DNA of 40,853 nucleotides from DASQFQ01 sp038327685 (GTDB lineage Bacteria > Actinomycetota > Thermoleophilia > Solirubrobacterales > Solirubrobacteraceae). The stretch is taken from NCBI GenBank assembly GCA_038327685.1, contig JBBQLH010000031.1, positions 1-40,853 on the forward strand. Reading direction: 5' to 3'. Below the pieces are notes generated by a model that worked only from the letters and a program-made list of their open reading frames with translations, was not told where the DNA came from and searched no databases. Below are positions 22,649 through 30,678 of the stretch, one piece after another. Every line of letters begins with the position of its first letter. The first letter of the stretch is position 1. Position numbers and translations under genes: made by a program.

Positions 22649-23632
22649 CTATGCCGCGGCGGCCAGCAGCGCCCGCACGGCCTGCGTCTCCTCGCTGAGT
22701 GCGCCGCCGCTCGCGCCGCCGCCGCGGCTCTCGAGCTCGAGGTCGGCCATCACCTCGAGCGCCCGGCGGAACGCCTCGACGTCGCGCTTGGCGACGTCGG
22801 CCATGAATCGCTCGGCCGCCTTCGGCGGCATCCGCAGCGTCCGGCGGGCCTGGGCGGGAGCCTGGCCGGCCGCGAGGGCCTCGGCGATCGCGACGGCGTC
22901 CCGGAGCCGGCGGACGATCTGGTAGAGCAGGCCCGGGAGGCGCTCGCCCTGACCGCGCAGCTCGACGAGCGCGCGCATCGCGCCCTTCTCGTCGCCGGCC
23001 ACCAGCGCGTCCGCGAGCGTCCACGCCTTCCGCTCCGCCGAGGACGCGCTCGACGCCTCCACCTCCGCCACACCGATCGCGGCGTCCTGGCCGTGTTCGA
23101 GCGCGAGCTTCTCGAGCTCGCGCAGTAGCCGCTGCTGGCGGTCGCCGACCTGCGCGATCAGCGCGGTGGCACCGGTCTTGTCGATTTCGAGGCCAAGCTC
23201 GTGGGCGCGCGCCTGGACCCAGCCCGGAAGGTGCCAAGGCTTGACCGCCCCCTCCTCGGCGACGACGCCCCCTGCCGCCTCGACCGCCTTGCGCAGCCCG
23301 TCGGGAACCTTGTAGCGCCCCTCCTCGCGGCCGAACAGGGCGAGGGTCAGCGTCTCGCCGTCCATGCCGGCCATCGCCGCGGCGACCGCCTCGGCGTCGG
23401 CGTCCTTCCAGCGCTCGACGCCGTCGGCGATCACGAAGCGGCGGCCCATCGCGAAGCTCATCGTCGTCAGGGCGCCGATCACCGCGTCCGCCGTGCAGGC
23501 GTCGCCCGCGAGCACCTCGACGCCACCCACGCCACTCTCCTCCTCCGCGACCGCGCGCAGCTTCGCGCGCCGCTCGGCGATGCGACCGTGGTCGTCGCCG
23601 AGCACGAGGTAGGCAGGCTTGAACAGGGGCAC
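22649..23632 (-). CDS. holA: DNA polymerase III subunit delta
   Basis: A 327-aa clamp-loader delta subunit. It begins PLFKPAYLVLGDDHGRIAER, as in HolA, and has the family-specific order: a DNA-pol-III-delta N-terminal region (ALTTMSFAMGRRFVIADGVE), the central segment AVEAAGGVVAEEGAVKPWHL, LIAQVGDRQQRLLRELEKLAL, and the C-terminal collar domain (DALVAGDEKGAMRALVELRG, LPGLLYQIVRRLRD). It loads the beta clamp in replication. Moderately divergent in sequence, but the length, the domain order and the rpsT/comEC neighbourhood make the call firm. Confidence 0.93.
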   Translation of the reverse strand: MPLFKPAYLVLGDDHGRIAERRAKLRAVAEEESGVGGVEVLAGDACTADAVIGALTTMSFAMGRRFVIADGVERWKDADAEAVAAAMAGMDGETLTLALFGREEGRYKVPDGLRKAVEAAGGVVAEEGAVKPWHLPGWVQARAHELGLEIDKTGATALIAQVGDRQQRLLRELEKLALEHGQDAAIGVAEVEASSASSAERKAWTLADALVAGDEKGAMRALVELRGQGERLPGLLYQIVRRLRDAVAIAEALAAGQAPAQARRTLRMPPKAAERFMADVAKRDVEAFRRALEVMADLELESRGGGASGGALSEETQAVRALLAAAA

Positions 23633-23677
23633 GGCGGCCGAGTCTAGAACCGGGCGAGGTCGAGACCGGCGCCGGGC

Positions 23678-24397
23678 TCACTGGCGCCGCTCCACGCGAG
23701 CGTCGGCGCCCATGACGTGCAGTCGAACCGTGCCGTCCCGGTCGGTGCGCACCACCTGCGGCACGCTCCTGCGGAGCTCGGCGAGCGTTCCCGGCGTCGG
23801 GTGTCCGTAGGTGTTGTGGCGCCCGACCTCGATCGCCGCGAAGCCCGGGCGGATGCGCTTGAGGAGTGCCGGGAGGCCCGGGTCGTCGCTCCCGTGGTGG
23901 GCAACCTTGAGCGCCTCGAGGGCGGGCAGGTCGAGCGCCCCGGTCACGTCCGACTCCGCATCGGCCGTCAGCAGCAGGTCGAACGGGCCAGCACTCGCGA
24001 TCGCCACGATCGCCCGGTTGTTCGGGTCGCCCTCCGGCCGCCAGCCAGGCGGGGGCGGCGGCGGCCACAGCACACGCAGCCGGATGCCGCCGAGCGCGAG
24101 CTGCTGCCCCGCTCGTGCGGCGATCGTGCGCACGCGCGTGGCGGGCAGCCCGCGCTGGACCGGCGTCGGCCAGCCGGCGCCGCCGTCGAGCACCAGCCGT
24201 GGGCGGAAGGCGCGGATGACCGCCAGCGCCATCCCCTCGTGGTCCAACTGCGCGTGGGTGAGCACCAGCGCGTCGAGCCGCTCGACCCCGGCCTCGGTGA
24301 GCCGGCGCAGTATCGGGCCGCCGGGTGGCCCGGTGTCGACGAGCAGCGACGCGCCATCGCGCTGCAGGAGCGTCGCGTCGCCCTGGCCGATGTCGAG
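23678..24397 (-). pseudogene. comEC: comEC remnant: C-terminal metallo-hydrolase domain only
   Basis: About 240 codons matching the C-terminal metallo-beta-lactamase-like domain of ComEC/Rec2: FLDIGQGDATLLQRDGASLL, VDTGPPGGPILRRL, LTHAQLDHEGM (the HxxxDH metal motif), LLLTADAESDVTGAL and LKVAHHGSDDPGLP. A full ComEC is roughly 700 aa or more, with an N-terminal DNA-binding region and a multi-helix channel. Here homology stops at Ser-Phe before LDIGQG and the open frame runs into unrelated sequence that is a partial copy of the dispersed repeat. The missing part is not on the other side of the island, up to the end of the window. DNA uptake through ComEC is therefore probably lost, unless the remnant has been reused. 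Position next to holA is the usual one for comEC. Confidence 0.85.
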
Positions 24398-24429
24398 GAA
24401 CGAGGACAGCGGCCAGACCCTCGCGGCCA
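24398..24429 (+). repeat. 32-bp direct repeat, left copy (at the comEC breakpoint)
   Basis: Bases 24398-24429 are identical to 30370-30401 over 32 bp, beginning GAACGAGGACAG and ending CTCGCGGCCA; neighbouring bases differ on both sides. The left copy lies exactly where comEC homology ends. The two copies bracket about 6 kb of accessory genes, as attachment sites or recombined repeats would. Confidence 0.9.
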
Positions 24430-24456
24430 ATAGCCGACGATGCGAGCGTCCTCTCC

Positions 24457-24486
24457 TTCGACACCTGACCGCTCGCGGCATACAGT
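24457..24486 (+). promoter_or_regulatory. Putative promoter of the DUF4365-TPR gene
   Basis: TTCGAC (24457-24462) and TACAGT (24481-24486) are separated by 18 bp and resemble -35 and -10 elements. The GTG start lies 9 nt past the -10, so the message would be leaderless or nearly so. Confidence 0.5.
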
Positions 24487-24494
24487 GGGCGATC

Positions 24495-26498
24495 GTGCCG
24501 AAGCGACCCCGTGAGCACGAACTTGAAGAGCTGTCACGGCGCGCTTTCGCCGACGCCCTGCCGGCTGGTTGGGTGCATCGTCCGCTCAACCCCGACTATG
24601 GCCTTGACGAGACTGTCGAGATTTTCGATGCGGACGGCAACGCGACGGGGCTCAGCTTTCATGCTCAGCTCAAGGCCACCGACGAGCGAGATCTCGCCGT
24701 AGCACTCCGGTCGATCCGCTTCCGCCGGGAGCTGGCCGACTACTACCGGTCGCTCGCTCTGCCGGTTTTGGTCGTGCTCTACCACGCGCCATCGGGACGC
24801 CTTTTCGCCCGCTGGTTCCATGCGTACGACCCGCACGTCGCCATTCGCGGCGAGCCGCCCCCGGTCACAAAGACCGTCAGGTTTGAACTGGCAGAGCCGG
24901 ACGAATGGAGTCCATCCACGCCGAGCGATCTCGCGGCGGGAGTACGGGGCTTCGTCGCCTTTCGGTCGCCGGAGCTGGCTCTCCCGCTCAGGTTCTTGGT
25001 CAGTGGCAGTGCTGATGCCGACGAGGGCAGCGTCTATCGAAATGTCTTCGCGCTTCGCGCCGCGCTCAATCCTGTGGCCGAGCTCATCTCGGTTGAGGCC
25101 TCCGCCCCAGCCGCAGGCCAGCCGTCGATCCTCATTGGCTCGACGGCGACCGTCGTCTCGCTCGCCGACGTAGCGAGCGTGACGCTCGACCATGACGCGG
25201 CCGCCTCCGAAGACCCCGCGGCGCTCGCTTCAAACATCGCCGTGGCCATTGCCACTGTGCTCGCACGTGTCGGTCAAACGAATCTCGCAGCACAGGTCGG
25301 TGCAGCTACCGCCGGTTCGAGCCGGACGATCCTAGACTACGACGTTGCCTTCACGCTCGCCGGAGCGATGGCACGGAGCAGACGCCTGATGGATGCCCTT
25401 CATCTCGCCGACGCTCTCGACGCGAGGGGGCACGCGGACCCCGGAGCGGACGACGCGCGAATCGTGGCGTTCGTGATCCAGACGGTGACCGCGTCACGGA
25501 CGAGTCGTCTCAGCGTGGAAGAGCGCCGGCTCGCCACGGAGGTCAGCGAGCGCATCCTGGAGCGCGCTGAGGCTCGGGGTGACCGTAGCGCCGCTGGCGC
25601 TGCGGCCTACAACCTCGCAATGCTCCACCGCGGGGGCCGAGACGCCGCGCGCGCGGTCGCGGCCTTCCGGCGGACGCTCGAAATAGACCCCGCGTATGGC
25701 AGCCGGGCGTACTTTCATTCTGACCTTGCCGGCGTTCTGTTCGAGTCAGGCGACTTCGCTGAGGCGGCAGAGCACTACGCGCAAGCGGTGGCGATGGGCG
25801 CGGAAGAGCTGAGAATGGCGCTCTATGCGGATGCACTGCTCTTCTCGGGCCGGTACGCCGAGGCGCAAGAGCAGCTCGACCGATATCTCGCCTCCGAAGT
25901 GGGACCAGAGCGCGCGGAGTGGCGACTCAAGCGGCTGATACTTCCGCGGATCCGCGCGCTGGCTGGTGATACGCAACAGCGAGCAGCGGCCGACGCGCTA
26001 GCTCTGGCGGAGCGTGTGGACTTCACGGGCGCCAAAGGCGACATGTCGATCGAGGAGGCCGAGCAGCTCGTAGCGCAGGCATTGGAGATGGACGCGCTCT
26101 GCGCCGAAGCCTGGTTCCGGCTGAGTCTCTTCGAGCTGAACCAACGCGAGGAGCCTGAGGATGGACTTGAGTCGGCGATCATCAGCGCCGTTCTCCATCG
26201 AGTCGCCATCGGTTCGTGGTTGAACGCCGTCATGCTGGCGCGCGCCGCTGGAGCGCCTGAGGAGCTGGTGACCGAACTGCTCCGGACGGCCTATCGCTTC
26301 AACGGGGACGCGTTCGTGGATGAATTGGTGGAAGCCGTCCGCGAGCATCAGGGTGTGGACGACGCCGCTTTGCTGTCGCTTCTGGACACCACGGTGGTTG
26401 AGGTAGACGCGGCGATGCGCGATGAGGGCTTCGTCATGCGGTTGCCGGGTGAAGACGGCGACATGATCGAGTTCGCGTTCGAGCCTGAATCGCCCTGA
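24495..26498 (+). CDS. DUF4365 domain protein with TPR repeats
   Basis: A 667-aa protein. Residues about 1-140 match the DUF4365 pattern: ELSRRAFADALPAGWVHRPL, NPDYGLDETVEIFDADG, TGLSFHAQLKATDE, LPVLVVLYHAPSGRLFARW. The Asp34/Asp38-Glu42 and Gln58-Leu-Lys60 layout resembles a PD-(D/E)XK nuclease core. The C-terminal half is helical with TPR-like repeats (AAYNLAMLHRGGRDAARAVA, FRRTLEIDPAYGS, LFESGDFAEAAEHYAQAVAM). DUF4365 proteins are often found among anti-phage genes, but an enzymatic role here is not shown. The GTG start (24495-24497) gives the family N-terminus; longer open frames upstream are antisense to comEC. Base composition is less GC-rich than in the housekeeping genes, suggesting transfer. 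It lies just inside the left 32-bp repeat. Confidence 0.85.
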   Translation: MPKRPREHELEELSRRAFADALPAGWVHRPLNPDYGLDETVEIFDADGNATGLSFHAQLKATDERDLAVALRSIRFRRELADYYRSLALPVLVVLYHAPSGRLFARWFHAYDPHVAIRGEPPPVTKTVRFELAEPDEWSPSTPSDLAAGVRGFVAFRSPELALPLRFLVSGSADADEGSVYRNVFALRAALNPVAELISVEASAPAAGQPSILIGSTATVVSLADVASVTLDHDAAASEDPAALASNIAVAIATVLARVGQTNLAAQVGAATAGSSRTILDYDVAFTLAGAMARSRRLMDALHLADALDARGHADPGADDARIVAFVIQTVTASRTSRLSVEERRLATEVSERILERAEARGDRSAAGAAAYNLAMLHRGGRDAARAVAAFRRTLEIDPAYGSRAYFHSDLAGVLFESGDFAEAAEHYAQAVAMGAEELRMALYADALLFSGRYAEAQEQLDRYLASEVGPERAEWRLKRLILPRIRALAGDTQQRAAADALALAERVDFTGAKGDMSIEEAEQLVAQALEMDALCAEAWFRLSLFELNQREEPEDGLESAIISAVLHRVAIGSWLNAVMLARAAGAPEELVTELLRTAYRFNGDAFVDELVEAVREHQGVDDAALLSLLDTTVVEVDAAMRDEGFVMRLPGEDGDMIEFAFEPESP

Positions 26499-26902
26499 CT
26501 CGTTTCAATCGAGCGACGGCAGGAATAAAATTTTCCGCGGGGAAGGGCGAGGGGGTCCGGGCCCGCCAGCGACGCCCATGATGGAGAGGCCCCCCTCCCT
26601 CGACCAGTTGGCCCTGGTGGCGATGATCCAGGTTTCGGTAGCGTCGGGCTTCGGCGTCAGGAACCAGTGTGGGGAGGCGGAGGCGTGACTCTTTCAGACG
26701 GGTTCGCCACGGTCCGTGACGACGCCCACCCGTGAGCCCTCCGGCTGGTGCCCTGGCCAAAGCTGTCTTCTCGAACGACGACGGCGGCCTGTTCGCCCTG
26801 CTGCCTGATCAGGGGCCACACAGCTCGAGCGCCTGAAGGGCGGAGGCGTCCAGATCGTCGCCGATGGAAAAGCCGAATGGATCGGCTGCCACTACCGGCT
26901 GA
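26499..26902. other. Intergenic region with a repeat copy and possible gene debris
   Basis: About 400 bases between the convergent DUF4365-TPR and ATPase genes. It starts with an AT-rich patch (AATAAAATTTT, 26524-26534), which could help termination, and contains one copy of the dispersed repeat (26730-26791). A 36-codon open frame at 26578-26688 has no ribosome binding site. Downstream of the repeat, plus-strand codons in two frames (26796-26830 and about 26817-26905) read like a decayed protein end (LERLKGGGVQIVADGKAEW, then IGCHYRLIK). No intact gene is called. Confidence 0.5.
26730..26791 (+). repeat. Dispersed intergenic repeat, copy A
   Basis: It shares CCGTGAGCCCTCC, then GCCCTGGCCAAAGCTGTCTT, then CTCGAACGACGAC with copies near 30.35, 32.65 and 39.15 kb. 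It separates the DUF4365-TPR gene from the ATPase pair. Same orientation as the other copies. In this copy the upstream extension seen in C and D is diverged. Confidence 0.8.
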
Positions 26903-27961
26903 TCAAGGCATCTCCTGCACAAGCGAGCCGCGCACGTCGCGGCCCTCGATCAAGGTCGCGTCCCGGGCGACAGCGTGCCCGGCGGCGGAGTGGGCGACCT
27001 TGAGGACCGACCGGAGATCGCGGTCGCGGTCGTGGTAAAGCACCTGCAAGTCCTCCACGGCGGCGGGTGTGATGACGTCCTCTAGCTCCCCGTCGATCTC
27101 GTCACGCTGCATGCGGCGCTCGAGGATTGCCCGCAGGGCGGGCGGCTCGGCCTCGGCGGGAAGCTCGGGCACGGCGATCTGCGTCATCGCGAGCCGTTCG
27201 ACGACTTCTAGTACGCGGTCGACCTGCTCGAAGCGCGGGTGCATGGCCACCACCAGGTCGACTTGGAGCTCGCCGAGCACACGAACGCCGTGGTGGTAGA
27301 GGTTCTCGACCGACGCGGTGTCGAGCTTGCCGTCCGAGCCGGGGCTGACGAACTTCTCGGTGTCGTCGAGCACCAGCACGGGCCGGTATCCGGCGGCCTT
27401 GACTTGTCCGAGGACGTCCTCGAGGTCGTGGCGCACACGGGCGGGATTCTGCCCGAAGCCGGCCGTGTCGTAAGCCTCGCGCAGGCTGGCCGAGTAGCTG
27501 GCGACCGGCGCGGTCAGGCCGGCGCGGTGCTCCACTTGCGTCGGGGTGTGGGTGCGCTGGTCGGCGCTCGCGTCTTGCAGGATCTGCGGGTCGACATTGG
27601 CGAAGCGGTGGTTCTCGACGGCGATTGTGTCGAGCACCAGTTTCATCACGGCCTCGGGGCTGGTCAGGCTCTCCGGGCGGTCTCCGACGCGCAGGATAAG
27701 TACCTCATGCTGGATGGGGAGCTCGCGCCGAGCCAGGTCGCCGACGACCTTGAGGATCAGGCTCGTCTTGCCGGCTCCGCTGGGTCCGACGACGTGGACG
27801 CGTTGCGGCGAGTCGTGGTTGACGAGCGCGTCCATCAGCTCGATGTCCGAGCGCGGTTCGTCGAGCCCAAACTCCCCAGAGCGGACGTAGACGCGGGCGC
27901 GGCGCTCGTCGGTCGTGGCGTCGTCGAACACCCGCCGCTGGTGGATCTCGCGCAGGCTCAC
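26903..27961 (-). CDS. AAA-type ATPase, second gene of an ATPase pair
   Basis: A 352-aa P-loop ATPase. Walker A is GPSGAGKTSLI (59-69) and Walker B is PVLVLDDTEKF (194-204), followed by a sensor-like VVAMHPRFE. The N-terminal 45 residues (VFDDATTDERRARVYVRSGE, FGLDEPRSDIELMDALVNHD) resemble the entry region of Orc1/Cdc6-like or STAND-type ATPases. The C-terminal helices (LEDVITPAAVEDLQVLYHDR) may form the lid. The GTG start (27959-27961) overlaps the TGA of the upstream ATPase gene as GTGA, so the two are translated together and probably assemble. I cannot name a specific family; roles in defence, plasmid or phage DNA handling, or signalling are all possible. Confidence 0.82.
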   Translation of the reverse strand: MSLREIHQRRVFDDATTDERRARVYVRSGEFGLDEPRSDIELMDALVNHDSPQRVHVVGPSGAGKTSLILKVVGDLARRELPIQHEVLILRVGDRPESLTSPEAVMKLVLDTIAVENHRFANVDPQILQDASADQRTHTPTQVEHRAGLTAPVASYSASLREAYDTAGFGQNPARVRHDLEDVLGQVKAAGYRPVLVLDDTEKFVSPGSDGKLDTASVENLYHHGVRVLGELQVDLVVAMHPRFEQVDRVLEVVERLAMTQIAVPELPAEAEPPALRAILERRMQRDEIDGELEDVITPAAVEDLQVLYHDRDRDLRSVLKVAHSAAGHAVARDATLIEGRDVRGSLVQEMP

Positions 27962-28923
27962 GTCGCGGCGGGGTTGGGCTCGTAGAGCTTGCGGGGGCGG
28001 CCGGCCCGCTCGCCGCCGCGCTCCGGGATCGAACGCACGAGCCCGGCCGTCTCCAGGTGGGAGAGGATGCGCTGCGCGTAGGGCCGCGACCATTCCAGGC
28101 GCTCGAGCAGCTCGGGATCGTGAGCGCTGACCGGCCGGCCGAGCCCGACCAGCTCGATCATGGCCAAGCCCTCGCTGCGCCCTAGCCGCGAGGCGCGGCG
28201 CTCGAGCTCGCCGCCAGCCACGGCGCATGCGTCCGTGTTCACGCTCAGCCGGCCCTCGGCCTCGCGGATCAGTGCCCGGGGAAAGATCCCAGCGATCGGA
28301 CGGTCCCGATCCACGCGGGCGTACTCGTCGTCGTCGAGGCCGCGCCGCAGGAGCGCGGTCGCCTCGTCAAGGTCGAGCGGGGGGATCTCCACGATGGTGC
28401 CCCAGAAGGCGTCGGCTGGCGGAGTGCGCAGCGCGCCCGAGTCCCGCGGACGGACCGCGACCAGCCAAGCGTGCCCGGCCTGCCATAGCTCGTCGCGCAG
28501 CCGGCCGAACACGTCGAAGCCGATCTGCGCGTCCAGAAGGCCGTCTACCACGACCGTAGCCGGCCGCGAGCGACCCAGCCGACGCGCCGCGACCAGTAGG
28601 CTCCCTGCCGTGCTCAGGGGCTCCCGCGCCGTCGCGGTTTCTCGCTGTGCATCGTCGCCGAGCGCATCGTTGACGAGGTCGAGGAACGACGCCGCGTCGT
28701 CGGCAGGCGCCGCGTTAACCCATGCGACGGGGCGCTCGAGATTGCGCAGGCGCGCGGCGATGCGGCGCATCAGCGTACTCTTGCCCGCGCCCGGCTCGCC
28801 GAGCAACAGCACGTTGCGGCCTGCGAGCAGCGGCCTCTCGACCGCCTCCTCCAGTACCGGACGCTCGACGTAGAGGTGGCGGTCGACGCCGTCGACGAGC
28901 AGTGGTCGATCCCGAAGCCGCAT
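27958..28923 (-). CDS. AAA-type ATPase with C-terminal winged helix, first gene of the pair
   Basis: A 321-aa ATPase of Orc1/Cdc6-like or STAND appearance. The N-terminus (VDGVDRHLYVERPVLEEAVE) is followed by Walker A LLLGEPGAGKSTLMRRIAA (40-58), a Walker B-like ATVVVDGLLD, and Arg-rich LVAVRPRDSGA. Residues about 250-321 form a winged-helix DNA-binding domain (DPELLERLEWSRPYAQRILS, HLETAGLVRSIPERGGERAG, GRPRKLYEP). This suggests ATP-dependent DNA binding, possibly with autoregulation at the palindrome in its own promoter. The ATG at 28921-28923 is only 9 nt from the -10, so the mRNA is nearly leaderless. Its end overlaps the next ATPase gene. Confidence 0.83.
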   Translation of the reverse strand: MRLRDRPLLVDGVDRHLYVERPVLEEAVERPLLAGRNVLLLGEPGAGKSTLMRRIAARLRNLERPVAWVNAAPADDAASFLDLVNDALGDDAQRETATAREPLSTAGSLLVAARRLGRSRPATVVVDGLLDAQIGFDVFGRLRDELWQAGHAWLVAVRPRDSGALRTPPADAFWGTIVEIPPLDLDEATALLRRGLDDDEYARVDRDRPIAGIFPRALIREAEGRLSVNTDACAVAGGELERRASRLGRSEGLAMIELVGLGRPVSAHDPELLERLEWSRPYAQRILSHLETAGLVRSIPERGGERAGRPRKLYEPNPAAT

Positions 28924-28930
28924 TCGCAGA

Positions 28931-28961
28931 TAAGTATCTGATACTTAGCTGCAATTGTCAA
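28931..28961 (-). promoter_or_regulatory. Strong promoter with palindromic operator for the ATPase pair
   Basis: On the minus strand a consensus -35 TTGACA (28956-28961), a 17-bp spacer and a -10 GATACT (28933-28938) precede the ATPase ATG. A perfect palindrome, TAAGTATC and GATACTTA around one central base (28931-28947), covers the -10. Occupation would block polymerase, so the pair is probably tightly repressed; the regulator may be the winged-helix ATPase itself. Confidence 0.85.
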
Positions 28962-29205
28962 CAAAGTTCGGTCGTCGATCTGCATAGGCCGGCTCCGCAC
29001 CGCGCCGGCGGTGGCGATGGCCGAACTCGGCTGCGCTGCGGCTGGCTGCCGCTGCTCCCCTCACGCGCGAAGCCAAGAGCCTGTGCACGCCGAGTGCGCG
29101 GAGTGCGCGGATCCCCGCGCATGCTCAGCGTTCGGGCGGTGGGAACGACGCCAGTCAGGACTTGTCGATCCGTTCGGCGTGCCCCGCGTTGCCGGTCGCC
29201 TCGCG

Positions 29206-30216
29206 TCAAGTTTGCAACGGGAACGGTCCGACGATCATCCGGGTGTCCGGCTCGTCCCCCGCTTGGAACGACGCCGTGGCGACACTCTCTGTCTTCGTTT
29301 CGAGGAGGTGCGGCTGCGCGAACTTCTCCGTCGCCTGGATGACCTCGCCGATCGCGAAGTCGCGGCGCTCGGCAAATACGCGCGCGGCCTCGCGTTGCAG
29401 GGGGTTCGGAATGTCCACGTCCTTCGGCATCTGGAAATCCGTCTCGCAAAGCGCCTGTGCGATGCGCCAACCCTCGTGGAAGGTCTGCATGAAGCTCGCG
29501 TCGTGTGGGACCGGACAGATCACGAGGTTCTTCATGTGGTCAAAACGGATCGCGTCGCCGCGGCCCGACTGCGTCGGCACGATCGCAATGCGCAGGCCGG
29601 GCGCCGCCTCGAGGTGCGAGGCGTTGTACTTGACCGTCGTCCCGACCCAGTGGTCGGGCACGCTGGAGCCGAGGAACAGATCCGCCTTCCACAGCCCGCG
29701 GATGCTCTGTGGGAGGTTCGGACGTGTCGTCGGGCGCCTGAAAGCCGCCGCGAGCTGATTCATGTAGTTCTTCAGCTTGGGCGGCTGTCCTTGCTTTCCA
29801 GAGAGCCACCGCGACTCGTCGGTGACCAAGCTGAAATCGGTGTCAATCAGCTGTTGGGAGCCCTGCTTCTCGATCGCGAAGAGGATCGACTGCGGGTCAC
29901 CTTTCGTGATCCGGCACTTCGTCAGCGCGTCCGCAACGCGTTCCTGTACGACGACGTTCCGGTTCCGCACGGCGTCATGGACCGCGTACTCGAACGCGAT
30001 CCCCGTATCGCCGTCGCCCTGCTTCCGCAGCCGCCCGAGCATCCGGAGCGGCATCGCCCCGCGGTCGCTTTCGTACTCCGCCATGTACTGCGCGCCGATG
30101 GAGGCGAGGATGCTGGCAAGAATCGGCCGGATCACCGCGACGAGCGCGCCGACGGGGTCCTCGACGGGACCGGCCTGCCGTTCCTCGCGGAGCTGCATCT
30201 GCAAGTGCTCAGCCAT
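29206..30216 (-). CDS. Uncharacterised protein, possible PD-(D/E)XK nuclease
   Basis: A 336-aa protein that I do not recognise by name. A nuclease-like core is suggested by Glu76 in GIAFEYAVHDAVRN, Asp179 in LWKADLFLGS and Lys196 in HWVGTTVKYN, i.e. Glu-Asp-(x)-Lys spacing like restriction-type PD-(D/E)XK folds, although the usual Glu or Gln before Lys is Thr here. Other conserved-looking segments are LKNYMNQLAAAFRRPTTRPN and APGLRIAIVPTQSGRGDAIR. No membrane segment. It lies upstream of the ATPase promoter in the same direction, 282 bp away, inside the 32-bp repeats. A role as the effector of a defence module is inference only. Confidence 0.7.
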   Translation of the reverse strand: MAEHLQMQLREERQAGPVEDPVGALVAVIRPILASILASIGAQYMAEYESDRGAMPLRMLGRLRKQGDGDTGIAFEYAVHDAVRNRNVVVQERVADALTKCRITKGDPQSILFAIEKQGSQQLIDTDFSLVTDESRWLSGKQGQPPKLKNYMNQLAAAFRRPTTRPNLPQSIRGLWKADLFLGSSVPDHWVGTTVKYNASHLEAAPGLRIAIVPTQSGRGDAIRFDHMKNLVICPVPHDASFMQTFHEGWRIAQALCETDFQMPKDVDIPNPLQREAARVFAERRDFAIGEVIQATEKFAQPHLLETKTESVATASFQAGDEPDTRMIVGPFPLQT

Positions 30217-30678
30217 CGACGACGCGGATCCTACGCTCAGCCGTCACGAGGTGAGTGGACTGTTCGAGCGCCGTACCGGTGGGGACCCGCGATTGCACCG
30301 GCGCCGCGCGTCTCGAGTGCTCCGCCCACTCATCCCCGTCCCCGGTTCCCTGGCCAAGGCCGCCCTCTCGAACGAGGACAGCGGCCAGACCCTCGCGGCC
30401 AGCAACCCGTGTCCAAAAATGCAGGAGCGCCGCGGGAGCCGATCGCGGCGGAGCACGTTTTCCGGGTCGGACGCGGCCTGGCCGGTGCCTGCCCCTGGCG
30501 CTCGACGTCGCCTGCGATCGGTCACCGCGCCGAAATCCCCGCGCCGCCGGCGTCGTGGTCGAGTGCGGGATGCAGTTGCAGGCCCCATAGAGAGGCTCTG
30601 TCCTGCTGCGCGCTGGACGTCTGAAGCGAGTTCGAACCACAGGGCCCCGCTTTGCAGGGCCCAATGCAGAACAGTGGC
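30217..30678. other. Intergenic region carrying the right 32-bp repeat
   Basis: About 460 bases between the nuclease-like gene and the TetR gene. It holds repeat copy B (30348-30401). A GC-rich inverted repeat, GGGCCC on both sides of about 9 nt, lies near 30642-30662 and may terminate the TetR gene. The open frames here have no ribosome binding site and no recognisable domain, and none continues comEC. Confidence 0.55.
30348..30401 (+). repeat. Dispersed repeat copy B containing the right 32-bp direct repeat
   Basis: It begins CCCTGGCCAAGGCCGCCCTC, like copies A, C and D, then continues through TCGAACGAGGAC into the 32-bp segment (30370-30401) identical to 24398-24429. This copy links the two repeat classes: the left part matches the dispersed family and the right part matches the comEC breakpoint. 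Confidence 0.85.

Noticed and set aside
26578..26688. 36-codon open frame before repeat copy A
   Set aside because: No ribosome binding site, no domain, short, and located between convergent genes.
27958..28923. Calling the winged-helix ATPase an archaeal-type replication initiator
   Set aside because: The fold is compatible, but no origin-like repeats are visible and similar ATPases occur in many non-replication roles.
30600..30665. GTTCGAACC near 30632 as a tRNA T loop
   Set aside because: The flanking bases cannot form the 5-bp T stem on either strand.
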